Assembly: GCA_034433305.1 (NCBI GenBank)
Contig: DAOUAM010000072.1
Coordinates: 1 to 61,789 of the forward strand
Direction: 5' to 3'
DNA from: DAOUAM01 sp034433305
GTDB lineage: Bacteria > Chloroflexota > Dehalococcoidia > Lucifugimonadales > DAOUAM01
DNA: 61,789 bases
Shown: positions 16,887 to 25,159 of the stretch, in pieces
How the letters are laid out: every line of letters starts with the position of its first letter
Position numbering within the stretch: the stretch's first letter is position 1
The notes under the pieces: generated by a model
Told to the model about the DNA's origin: nothing
Seen by the model: the letters and a program-made list of their open reading frames with translations, nothing else
Databases searched by the model: none
Program-made: the position numbers and the translations under genes

Positions 16887-17876
16887 CTAGGGCCGGATGA
16901 GCATCCTCATGGCGCCGCTGGGTTCCTTGCGCTGCGTCAGGATGCTGTGCCTGCCCTTCTCGGCCCAGACGATGATGTCGTAGGTGTTGAGGACGTCGGG
17001 GATGATGACCTCGATGAAGGAGTCCCTGTCCCGCTCCACCTGGGCCGTCAGGGCGGCGATGATGCCAGCGCAGGTCTTGCCTGTGCCGTCTATGACTACC
17101 CAGCCGCCCGTGGAGCCGTTGGAGTACAGCCAGGCCCTGCCATCGTGGACGTCTATCTGGCCGCTCTTGCGCAGGTCAAGCTGGCGCTTGAACTCGGCCA
17201 CGGCCTCCCAGTACACGCCGCTGGTGCGGTCGCCCTTGCTGCACACGGCGCCGCGCACGCCCACGATGTCCGGGTTGATGCGCGCCAGCTCGTCCAGGTC
17301 CTGGATGCGCAGGTGCCCGGACAGGGCGGTGCTCATGCCCAGGTGCTTGCCCTCGAAGACGATCTCCCGCAGCTCAGGCTCGGGCATGAAGTCAAACAGG
17401 TTGCGCCCGTCCTTGGTCAGCGTGTCTATGAGGAAGCCATCGCACTGGCCGTCCCTGGCGAGCTGGACCATGAGGTGCGGGTCCAGGCCGTCGTAGAGGG
17501 GGTTGTCGGCGAAGAGGGAGCCGATGAGCTTGGTGCTGGAGCCCTGCAGCGCCTCGCGGCAGGCCAGCAGGACCTCCACCGCCACGCTGTATTCGGACTT
17601 CATGAAGCCTACCTTGACGGAGGTGGCGTTAAGCATGGCGGCGGTGTACACGGCCATGGCCACGGTGCCCGCCTGGTTGGGTACGACGCCCAGGGTCACG
17701 CTGGCGTGCCGGTCCGCCGGCACGGCCTCCCGCACCTGCTTGACCACCATGGGGTGCGCCGACCCCACCAGCGCCTCTTGCAGGTTCTTGACGTCAACAA
17801 TATCTGCGCCGCCCTTGAGGGCTTCAAGAGCTTCGTTCAGGTTCTGGACACTTACCATTAACAGCATTGCATTCAC
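16887..17876 (-). CDS. mfnB: MfnB-type (5-formylfuran-3-yl)methyl phosphate synthase fused to a TusA-like domain
   Basis: 329 residues. Residues 4-235 match MfnB, the aldolase-like enzyme that joins two glyceraldehyde-3-phosphate molecules to make the furan of methanofuran. All key residues are present: D28 and K30 (VDVK), K88 (VKVG), D151 and K155 (IDTLTKDG), plus DIVGVRGAVC. Residues ~258-329 resemble TusA: IDGTGKTCAG with C269, a helix, then FIEVIIPD, a DIIVWAEKGRH segment and terminal MLIRP. The conserved C-P of TusA is C-A here. The GTG start overlaps the DapA-like stop as GTGA, which implies translational coupling. A terminator follows. The MfnB assignment is strong; the TusA reading is probable. 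Confidence 0.82.
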   Translation of the reverse strand: MNAMLLMVSVQNLNEALEALKGGADIVDVKNLQEALVGSAHPMVVKQVREAVPADRHASVTLGVVPNQAGTVAMAVYTAAMLNATSVKVGFMKSEYSVAVEVLLACREALQGSSTKLIGSLFADNPLYDGLDPHLMVQLARDGQCDGFLIDTLTKDGRNLFDFMPEPELREIVFEGKHLGMSTALSGHLRIQDLDELARINPDIVGVRGAVCSKGDRTSGVYWEAVAEFKRQLDLRKSGQIDVHDGRAWLYSNGSTGGWVVIDGTGKTCAGIIAALTAQVERDRDSFIEVIIPDVLNTYDIIVWAEKGRHSILTQRKEPSGAMRMLIRP

Positions 17877-18859
17877 CCACCGTTACGGTCTAGCTGCTTC
17901 AGCACAGCCTCGAGTTCTTGCTTTAGCTCAGCCTTCTCCTCGGGCGACAGGTCGGCGAGAGGTGGCCGCACGTGGCCGCCGGCCATGCCCATAAGCTCGC
18001 CCCAGTACTTGCACATGGGGACGGGCAGGGCGCCGTTGAACTTCTTCACCGTCCTGGCCCACCACTTGTCGGACAACTGCTTGATGGGGCGAATATGGGT
18101 GTTGTAGAACTCCTCGTCCAGGTCGCCCCGCATGGCCCGGTCAATGAACTGGACGTAGTAGTTCCGGCCTGGCTGGTCGAAGCGCCAGTCGGAGGTGTTG
18201 GCGAACATCACCTGCTGCTCGAAGCCCATCTCCTTGCCCTTGAACAGTACCCACTCGTCCGGGGTGCTGATGATGGCATCCCGGCCCACCAGCAGGTGCG
18301 TCTCGATGGAAAGCTGCTGGTTGAAGCTGGCCTCCTTGACGCCCACCACGTTGGGGACCTCGCACAGCTTCTTCAGTCCCTGGGCGCTCATGACGATGCC
18401 GAACTGGGGCGAGTTGTAGAACATGATGGCCAGGTCGGTGCTGTCGGCCAGCGCCCGCACGAAGTCAATGACCTGCGGCTCTGTCCTGGTGACTATGTAG
18501 GGTGCGGCCACGATGAGCAGGTCGAAGCCAAGGCTCTCGGCGTGGCTGGCCAGCGCTTGGGCCTCCTTCAGGGACGTGTGGGTCACATGGGCTGCGATGG
18601 GCCACTGGCCCCGGGCCTCGTCCGCGACGATTTCGTACACCCGCAGGCGCTCCTCGCGGGTCAGGCTCCAGAACTCGCCCATGCCCCAGGTGCAGCCGGC
18701 CCCGGTGGTGCCAAGCTGGCGAATGTGGCGTATGTTGCGTCGCAGCCCTTCCTCGTCAACCTCGTCGTCCGGCGTGAAAGGCGTCATGAGGGTAGTCCAC
18801 TGGCCGCGCAGGTTCTCCCGCGCCCACTCCTTTGCCTCGCTCTTCTTGTATTCCGCCAT
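17873..18859 (-). CDS. DapA-family Schiff-base aldolase/lyase
   Basis: 328 residues, TIM barrel of the dihydrodipicolinate synthase/N-acetylneuraminate lyase family. The Schiff-base lysine is K175 (VVGVKEAS), the catalytic tyrosine Y148 (FYNSP), and the pyruvate-binding segment near residue 52 is TTGAGCTWG in place of GTTGE. The C-terminus is extended and Glu/Lys-rich. It is probably not the lysine-pathway enzyme but an aldolase for another 2-oxo acid. It is the first gene of an operon with mfnB (GTGA overlap) under a perfect promoter, so a joint role with the furan synthase is plausible but unproven. Confidence 0.83.
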   Translation of the reverse strand: MAEYKKSEAKEWARENLRGQWTTLMTPFTPDDEVDEEGLRRNIRHIRQLGTTGAGCTWGMGEFWSLTREERLRVYEIVADEARGQWPIAAHVTHTSLKEAQALASHAESLGFDLLIVAAPYIVTRTEPQVIDFVRALADSTDLAIMFYNSPQFGIVMSAQGLKKLCEVPNVVGVKEASFNQQLSIETHLLVGRDAIISTPDEWVLFKGKEMGFEQQVMFANTSDWRFDQPGRNYYVQFIDRAMRGDLDEEFYNTHIRPIKQLSDKWWARTVKKFNGALPVPMCKYWGELMGMAGGHVRPPLADLSPEEKAELKQELEAVLKQLDRNGG

Positions 18860-18938
18860 GGCCCGTCTCCTGTGTCAACTTGTCTCCGGGTAAGCCCGCG
18901 ATTTGTGGGTCAGGCCACAGTCGCTGGTCAGCGGCATT

Positions 18939-18967
18939 ATCATATCTGTGCCTCTGGGGTGTGTCAA
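18939..18967 (-). promoter_or_regulatory. Consensus sigma70 promoter of the DapA-like/mfnB operon
   Basis: The minus strand reads TTGACA (18967-18962), a 17-nt spacer, TATGAT (18944-18939). The leader to ATG 18859 is about 73 nt. Confidence 0.8.
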
Positions 18968-19037
18968 CAGAAACGCCGGCATCCCACCTTGCCTTCGCGT
19001 CGGTTTGCCAGCATAATTTCACACTCGGGAGGACAGC

Positions 19038-19910
19038 ATGGGACTGCAACTGCAAGACCTTGTGCCCCCGCAGCAGCCGCAGAGGCTGGCCGGGGGCTTC
19101 CAGTTCACCGAGGGGCCTGTCTGGCACCCCAGGGGCTATCTCCTGTTCAGCGACATCCCCGCCAGCACCATATACCGCTACACGCCGGGCGATGGCATCA
19201 GGCCGTACCTGCGCCCCAGCCACAACTCCAACGGCCTGGCCCTGGACGCCAGGGGCAGGCTCATCGCCTGCGAGCATGGCGGGCGGCAGGTCTCGCGCCA
19301 GACGCCCGGAATGCACATGGCCACGCTGGTATCGCGGTACGAAGGCAAGCGCCTCAATAGCCCCAACGACGTGGTGGTCCACTCCTCGGGCCGCATCTTC
19401 TTCACCGACCCGCCCTACGGCCTGCCCGGCCAGTCCGAGGGCAAGGAGCTGGACTTCCAGGGCGTCTTTCGCATTGACCCGCCTGAGGAGGACACGCCCA
19501 TGCGGGGCCAGTGGAAGCTGACGCTGCTGGCCCATGACTTCCAGCGGCCCAACGGCCTGGCCTTCTCACCCGATGAGTCGGTGCTGTACATCGCCGACAG
19601 CGCGCGCCGGCACGTGCGGGCCTTCCAGGTGGCGCCAGACCTGTCCCTGGCCGACGGCCGCGTGTTCCTGGACATGGACGTGGACACACCGGGCGCCCCC
19701 GACGGCATGAAGGTGGACGTGCAGGGCAACCTCTACATCGCCGGCCCCGGAGGCGTCTGGGTGGTCACGCCCCAGGGCGAGCACCTGGGCACCATCGTCT
19801 TCCCCGAACAGCCGGCCAACCTGGCCTTCGGCAGCGAGGACTACCGCACCCTGTTCGTGACCGCCAGGGCCAGCCTGTACAGCATCCAGGTGAATGTCCC
19901 CGGAAGGTAG
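19038..19910 (+). CDS. SMP-30/gluconolactonase family protein
   Basis: 290 residues, six-bladed propeller lactonase. Metal-ligand motifs are the Glu in FTEGPVW (about residue 23), SPNDVVV (Asn), FTDPPYG, RPNGLAFSPDE (Asn) and APDGMKVD (Asp). Such enzymes use Ca2+ or Zn2+ to open sugar lactones, which would fit upstream of an aldonic acid dehydratase such as the one at 9779. ATG 19038 follows GGAGGACAGC. Confidence 0.87.
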   Translation: MGLQLQDLVPPQQPQRLAGGFQFTEGPVWHPRGYLLFSDIPASTIYRYTPGDGIRPYLRPSHNSNGLALDARGRLIACEHGGRQVSRQTPGMHMATLVSRYEGKRLNSPNDVVVHSSGRIFFTDPPYGLPGQSEGKELDFQGVFRIDPPEEDTPMRGQWKLTLLAHDFQRPNGLAFSPDESVLYIADSARRHVRAFQVAPDLSLADGRVFLDMDVDTPGAPDGMKVDVQGNLYIAGPGGVWVVTPQGEHLGTIVFPEQPANLAFGSEDYRTLFVTARASLYSIQVNVPGR

Positions 19911-20074
19911 TGCTGACGTTCGCCAGCGTTGACAGCGCCCACAGGTGTGAATGGTGTAATGCCCTGGCCGCTGCGCTTTTCCGCCTCGCATGCCTGCCAC
20001 CACAGGGCAGGCGAGGAGGGGCAGCCTGTACCATTTTGGCTCAAGACCTCCACCTTCAGGCAGGACCGTATTAC

Positions 20075-20578
20075 ATGACAAGACTCAGCAAGTGTCCTGG
20101 CTGCGGCGCCCTGGTCAGGGACATGCCGGGCGAGGCGCACAGGTACATCGGCGCCAGCGCCGGGTGCTGGGAGGTCTATGGAGAAGTCCTGGCCAGGGAG
20201 TATGGCGAGTACGGCTACCCGGAGCCGACCCACAGGCTCACTGTGGACACCTATGCCGTGCAGCACCCCGGAAATCCGGGCCGGCAGGCCAATCAGTCGG
20301 TCAATGTGCACCTGATGGGCCTGTGCTGTGTCCTGGATCTGGGCATGGACGGCCGGCAGGCCACGCGGGCCATCAGCCTGGTCATAAGGCGTCGCCCGGC
20401 CTTCGCGTGGCTGGGACCGCCCGTCCCCAACGGGCGCATCACTGTGCTGGACGTGGTGAAGGCGCAGGACCTGGCTGAGCACCAGCGCCTGGTGGAGGCA
20501 TGGGCCAGGGACGTGTGGCAGGCCTGGTCTCCCCATCACCGCCTGGTGCGGGACATGCTCAGGACGCGCCTGGGCTGA
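20075..20578 (+). CDS. DUF5946 family protein
   Basis: 167 residues from ATG 20075, preceded by AGGA. It opens with a zinc-ribbon-like half, CPGCGALV, followed by HRYIGASAGCWEVYGEVLAREY, then HRLTVDTYAVQHPG. That order is what I recall for the uncharacterised DUF5946 family. The function is unknown; the single CxxC plus later Cys and His could bind a metal. The frame is open further upstream to overlap the SMP-30 stop, but those residues look non-coding. Confidence 0.7.
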   Translation: MTRLSKCPGCGALVRDMPGEAHRYIGASAGCWEVYGEVLAREYGEYGYPEPTHRLTVDTYAVQHPGNPGRQANQSVNVHLMGLCCVLDLGMDGRQATRAISLVIRRRPAFAWLGPPVPNGRITVLDVVKAQDLAEHQRLVEAWARDVWQAWSPHHRLVRDMLRTRLG

Positions 20579-20747
20579 CGCGGCCCCGTGTTCCCTCTGC
20601 CTCAACGGTTCCCCTTTCCCCGGTTACGCTGTACAGTAGAAGTAGGCTATACTGCCACTGCGGGCAGCCGACGGAATGGAGCATCGAGCGTGGGGCGGGC
20701 CTCTTTCCCAGTGCGCGAGGCCGCCCGCGCGCCACGGAGTGTTTGCT

Positions 20748-22241
20748 ATGGCGTCGAGGTCTTACGCGGGCAGGGTGAACGCCCCAGACTTCCCCCAGGG
20801 CCTGGACTGGCTCAACACCGAGAGCCCCCTGGCCCTCAAGGACCTGCGCGGCAAAATCGTCATCCTGGACTTCTGGACCTACTGCTGAATCAACTGCATG
20901 CACATACTTCCGCAGTTGCGGAAGCTGGAAGAGAAGTACGCGGACGTGCTGGCCGTCGTTGGCGTCCACTCGGCCAAGTTCCCCCAGGAGAAGCAGACCG
21001 CCAATGTCCGCAAGGCCGTCCTGCGCTACGAGATAGAGCACCCGGTGGTCAACGACCGGGACTTTGTCATATGGCAGAGCTACGCCGCTCGTGCCTGGCC
21101 TACCCTCATGTTCATTGACCCCCAGGGCAAGGTCATTGGCCGCCACGAGGGCGAGTTCGACTTCGCCGCCATGGACGAGGTCCTGGCCGACATGGTGCGG
21201 CAGTTCGACGAGGCGGGCCTGCTGGACCGCCGGCCCCTGCGCTTCAAGCTGGAGCGCGAGAAGGAGTGGGAGCGCCCCCTGTCCTTCCCCGGCAAGGTCC
21301 TGGCCGACGCCGCCTCCGGCCGGCTGTTCATCGCCGACTCCAACCACCAGCGCATCGTCGTGGCGACCCTGGACGGCCAGGTGACGGATGTCATCGGCTC
21401 TGGCCGCAAAGGCCTCAGGGACGGTGGCTTCGGCGAGGCCCAGTTCAACGACCCCCAGGGCATGGCGCTCCAGGGCGACGCCCTGTACGTGGCCGACACG
21501 AAAAACCACGCCGTCCGCCGGGTGGACCTGGCCCGCCGGGCGGTGGAGACTGTCGCCGGCACAGGCGAGCAGGCCATGATGTTCCACGGCGGCGGCCCAG
21601 GGCGGGACACGCCCCTGAACTCGCCCTGGGACCTCGCCCTGCACGGCGGCGCCCTGTACATCGCCATGGCCGGCTTCCACCAGTTGTGGACGCTGGACCT
21701 GGCCACGGGCCAGGCCAGGCCCTACGCCGGCAGTGGCCGCGAGATGATTGTGGATGGGCCTCTGGCCCTGGCCCAGCTTGCCCAGCCCAGCGGCATCGCC
21801 ACCGATGGCCGCAAGCTCTACTTCACCGATAGCGAGACCAGCGCCATCAGGGCCGCCGACATGGATGGCGCAGGCGAGGTCAGCACCATCGTCGGCCAGG
21901 GCCTGTTCACCTTCGGCGACGCGGACGGCGCAGGTGAGCAGGTGCGGCTCCAGCACCCCCTGGGCATCGCCATCCACGACGGCACGCTGCTCATCGCCGA
22001 TACCTATAACAATAAGGTGAAGAAGGTGTACCCCAACACCAGGGGCACCGTCACCTACCTGGGCAGCGGCCGGCCCGGCCACAAGGACGGCGTCGGCAGC
22101 GAGGCCGAGCTCTACGAGCCGGGCGGCCTCAGCGCCGCAGGCGGCAAGCTCTACATCGCCGATACCAACAACCATGCCATCCGCGTGGCGGACCTGCAGA
22201 CGGCGCAGGTGGCCACCCTGGAGATTAAAGGAGCAGCCTAG
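20748..22241 (+). CDS. Selenoprotein: NHLRC2-like thioredoxin-fold/NHL-repeat protein (in-frame UGA = Sec47)
   Basis: 497 residues if UGA at 20886-20888 is read as selenocysteine. Residues 1-140 form a TlpA/thioredoxin domain: NAPDFPQGLDWLN, KIVILDFWTYC, then UGA, then INCMH. Relatives of human NHLRC2 have C-C-I-N-C here, so the stop falls on the second Cys, giving C46-U47-I-N-C50. The same frame continues for 450 codons with LAVVGVHSAKF, WPTLMFIDPQGK and then an NHL six-bladed propeller with repeated LYVADTKNHAVRRVD-type motifs. A SECIS-like hairpin follows the UGA. ATG 20748 follows GGAG. The protein probably catalyses thiol/selenol redox chemistry. No export signal is seen, so it is likely cytosolic. 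Confidence 0.88.
20889..20924 (+). promoter_or_regulatory. Bacterial SECIS-like hairpin after UGA 20886
   Basis: A perfect 7-bp stem, CTTCCGC (20907-20913) with GCGGAAG (20918-20924), closes an AGTT loop. The loop G (20915) lies 26 nt after the UGA. This meets the bacterial SECIS pattern of a short stem with G in the first two loop bases 16-37 nt downstream. Confidence 0.75.
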
Positions 22242-22312
22242 TCAGTCCAACCGAATGCCTGGGCCTTTCCCGGAAGGCCGAGCGCCCACGGCTTCCCGCC
22301 AAGGAGATAGCG

Positions 22313-24355
22313 ATGCCCAACCGTCTTATCAACGAGACCAGCCCTTACCTGCTGCAGCACGCCCATAACCCGGTGGACTGGTACCCCTGGGGGCCGGAGG
22401 CCCTGGAGCGCGCCAGGAGGGAGAACAAGCCCATCCTGCTGAGCATCGGCTACTCCTCCTGCCACTGGTGCCACGTGATGGAGCGGGAGTCCTTCGAGGA
22501 CCCGGACATCGCCCGCCTCATGAACGAGGACTTCGTGTGCATCAAGGTGGACCGGGAGGAGCGCCCGGACCTGGACTCCATCTACATGACGGCGGTGCAG
22601 GCCATGACCGGCCAGGGCGGCTGGCCCATGACCGTCTTCCTCACCCCCGACGGCAAGCCCTTCTACGGCGGCACCTACTTTCCGCCCCAAGACCGCCAGG
22701 GTATACCGGGCTTTCCCAGGGTGCTCCAGGTCATCTCCCGCGTGTACCGCGAGAACTACAGCGATGTGCTGACCGCCTCGGAGCAGGTGCTCCAGCGGGT
22801 GCGCCAGGTCACCGCCAGCATGCGCAGCCTGGACCCCCTCACCGCTGACATCCTTCACCAGGCTTACAGGGGCATGGCGGGCCTCTTCGACGAGCAGCAC
22901 GGCGGCCTGGGCGACCGCCCCAAGTTCCCGCAGCCCATGACCTGGGAGTTCCTGCTGCGCTACTACCTGCGCTCCAGGGAGCAACCGGCCCTGGAGATGG
23001 TGGAGTTGACGCTGGAGCGCATGGCCTACGGCGGCATCTACGACCAGGTGGGCGGCGGCTTTCACCGCTACTCCACCGATGCCGCCTGGCTGGTGCCCCA
23101 CTTCGAGAAGATGCTCTACGACAACGCCCTGCTGGCCAGGCTGTACCTCCACGCCTACCAGGTGACGGGGAGGCCGCTGTACCGGCGCATCGTGGAGGAG
23201 ACGCTGGAGTACGTGCTCCGCGAGATGACCGACGCCTCGGGCGGCTTCTACTCGGCCCAGGACGCCGACAGCGAGGGCGAGGAGGGCAAGTTCTTCCTGT
23301 GGACGCCCCAGGAAATCAGCGGCGTGCTGGGCCAGGCCGATGGCGAGGTCGTCGCCAGGTACTACGGAGTGACGGAGCAGGGCAACTTCGAGGGGCGCAA
23401 CATCCTGCACGTGGCCAGGGACGCCGAGGAAGTCGCCGCCGAGCTTGGAATTCCCAGGGAGGAGCTGGCCCGCGTCATCGCCCGCTCGCGGCCCAGGCTG
23501 CTGGAGGCCAGGGGCCAGCGCGTCCATCCGGGGCGGGACGAGAAGGTGCTGACCGCCTGGAACGCGCTCATGCTGCGGGCCTTCGCCGAGGCGTCGGTGG
23601 TGCTGGGCAGGCCGGAGTACGCCCAGGTGGCGTCCCGCAACGCCGGCTTCATCCTGGACAACCTGCGCCAGGACGGCCGGCTGCTGCGCACCTACAAGGA
23701 CGGCCGGGCCACCATCACCGGCTACCTTGAGGACTACGCCTTCCTGGTGGACGCCCTGCTGACGCTCCACGAGGCCACCTTCGGCAGCCTCTGGCTCCAG
23801 GAGGCCATCGCCCTGGGCCGCCAGATGGTGGAGCTATTCTGGGACGAAATGTCCGGCCAGTTCTACGACACAGGCCGCGACCACGAGCAACTGGTGGTGA
23901 GGCCCAGGGATATCTCCGACAACGCCACGCCCGCCGGCAGCTCCATGGCCGCGGACGTGCTGCTGCGCCTGGCCATCGTCACCGGCGACTCGGACCTCCA
24001 GCGGCGCGCCGTCACCAGCCTGCGGTCGGCCAGGGAGCTCATGGCCCGGTTCCCCACGGGCGCCGGGCACTGGCTGTGCGCCCTGGACTTCTACCTGTCC
24101 ACGCCCAGGGAAGTCCTCATCGTGGGAGACCCGGCACTGGCGGACACCCGCGCCCTGCTGGCCGAGGTCTTCCGCCAGTACCTGCCCAACCGCGTGCTGG
24201 TGGGCACCGGCGACGGCGCCGAGCTTTCGGACCTGCCCCTTGTCCAGGGCCGTGGCATGGTCAACGGCCGGCCGACAGCCTACGTTTGCCAGTCCTACGC
24301 CTGCCAGTTGCCGGTCAACGAGCCGCCCCACCTGGCCAGCCAGCTTGCCCAGTAG
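22313..24355 (+). CDS. YyaL/SSP411 family thioredoxin-fold and (alpha/alpha)6-barrel protein
   Basis: 680 residues, full length. The first ~165 residues are the DUF255 thioredoxin-like domain, with NPVDWYPW and the redox pair C50-H-W-C53 (SSCHWCH), then GGWPMTVFLTPDGKPF and GGTYFPP. The remainder is the glycosidase-like alpha barrel of the family, with FHRYSTDAAWLVPHFEKMLYDNA and GGFYSAQDADSEGEEG. The true function is unsettled; roles in redox or cellobiose metabolism have been proposed. It lies between two selenoproteins, 71 bases after the NHLRC2-like gene on the same strand. Confidence 0.88.
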   Translation: MPNRLINETSPYLLQHAHNPVDWYPWGPEALERARRENKPILLSIGYSSCHWCHVMERESFEDPDIARLMNEDFVCIKVDREERPDLDSIYMTAVQAMTGQGGWPMTVFLTPDGKPFYGGTYFPPQDRQGIPGFPRVLQVISRVYRENYSDVLTASEQVLQRVRQVTASMRSLDPLTADILHQAYRGMAGLFDEQHGGLGDRPKFPQPMTWEFLLRYYLRSREQPALEMVELTLERMAYGGIYDQVGGGFHRYSTDAAWLVPHFEKMLYDNALLARLYLHAYQVTGRPLYRRIVEETLEYVLREMTDASGGFYSAQDADSEGEEGKFFLWTPQEISGVLGQADGEVVARYYGVTEQGNFEGRNILHVARDAEEVAAELGIPREELARVIARSRPRLLEARGQRVHPGRDEKVLTAWNALMLRAFAEASVVLGRPEYAQVASRNAGFILDNLRQDGRLLRTYKDGRATITGYLEDYAFLVDALLTLHEATFGSLWLQEAIALGRQMVELFWDEMSGQFYDTGRDHEQLVVRPRDISDNATPAGSSMAADVLLRLAIVTGDSDLQRRAVTSLRSARELMARFPTGAGHWLCALDFYLSTPREVLIVGDPALADTRALLAEVFRQYLPNRVLVGTGDGAELSDLPLVQGRGMVNGRPTAYVCQSYACQLPVNEPPHLASQLAQ

Positions 24356-24376
24356 CGCCTGACGTGGGCGCCGCCG

Positions 24377-25012
24377 TCAGCGGCCCTCCCCGGCCAGCAC
24401 CCTCTGCGCCACGGCCCTGAACACCTCGTAGGGCCGTGCGCCTGTGAACAGGAAGTTGCCGATGAGGAAGGCCGGTATGCCGTGGATGCCCAGGGCCAGC
24501 GCCTCCTCGTACTGGCTGACCACATCCTGCTGGTAGTGGCCGGACTCCAGCCGGGCCTTGAGTTCGGACCAGTCCAGTCCCACGCTCCGCGCCACGTCGC
24601 CGATGACGTCCAGGCTGCCCAGGTCCTTGCCGTCCTCCCAGTAGGCGCGGTACAGCGCCCGGTGGAAGGGGTCGAACATGCCCTTCTCCTGGGCGAACTC
24701 GGTGGCCTGAAGGGCCAGCATGGTGTTGGACACCAGGGACGGCCGGCGCATCACCAGCCCGGCCTGCTTGGCGTACGTCCGCAGCGGCTCGCTCAGCTCA
24801 TCGCCCGACTCGCCGGGGCGCGGCTGCCTCGGCCTGCCCTCTCTGGGCGTATCGGGCCTGAGGATGAACGCCCTGCCGGTAATGGAAACGTTGAACTCCT
24901 GCCGCAGCCTGTCGAGCCTCTCCAGGCCCACATAGCACCAGGGTCAGATGTAATCGAACCATACTGTGACAGAAACAGGGGAAAGGCCAGGACCCGTGGG
25001 CTGATGTGTCAT
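24377..25012 (-). CDS. Selenoprotein: DsbA/FrnE-family oxidoreductase with U-P-W-C active site (in-frame UGA = Sec23)
   Basis: 211 residues if UGA at 24946-24944 encodes selenocysteine. From ATG 25012 (after GGAGGGG) the frame reads MTHQPTGPG..., VTVWFDYI, UGA, PWCYVGLERL. FrnE/DsbA proteins have DFVCPWCYVG here, so Sec23 replaces the first Cys of C-P-W-C. The rest matches FrnE: helical insert, a basic stretch near 70-80, and the cis-Pro region GIHGIPAFLIGNFLFTGARP. A SECIS-like hairpin follows the UGA. There is no signal peptide, as in cytosolic FrnE. Annotated without recoding it would be truncated to a GTG start at 24931 that lacks the active site. Confidence 0.87.
24913..24943 (-). promoter_or_regulatory. 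Bacterial SECIS-like hairpin after UGA 24946
   Basis: On the minus strand TGGGCCT (24930-24924) pairs with AGGCTCG (24919-24913), 7 bp including two G-U, around the loop GGAG. The first loop G is 20 nt after the UGA. An alternative GCCTG/CAGGC stem also has G first in its loop. Confidence 0.6.
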
Positions 25013-25159
25013 TGCAGCGTCCCCTCCGCAAGTAGTTGGCCGGTCATCCGGCCCACCCAGCAAGGGCTACGCCTTGTAGTGGCCTGCTGGAGACGTTTAC
25101 CCAAGCATACCCCCTGCGCTGGCCCCATGGCAACGAGGCCCTGTGGCTGCGCCGGGCGC

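Noticed and set aside
19910..20074. Longer N-terminus for the DUF5946 protein overlapping the SMP-30 stop
   Set aside because: The extra residues are not family-like and ATG 20075 directly precedes the CPGCG motif with an AGGA site.
20676..20888. Separate 70-residue protein ending at UGA 20888
   Set aside because: The thioredoxin domain is cut in its active-site motif and continues in frame after the UGA, so it is one selenoprotein gene.
24377..24931. DsbA-like gene starting at GTG 24931 with no selenocysteine
   Set aside because: This start falls inside the active site, just after the U-P-W-C-Y segment, and has no ribosome site, whereas ATG 25012 has a strong one in the same frame.
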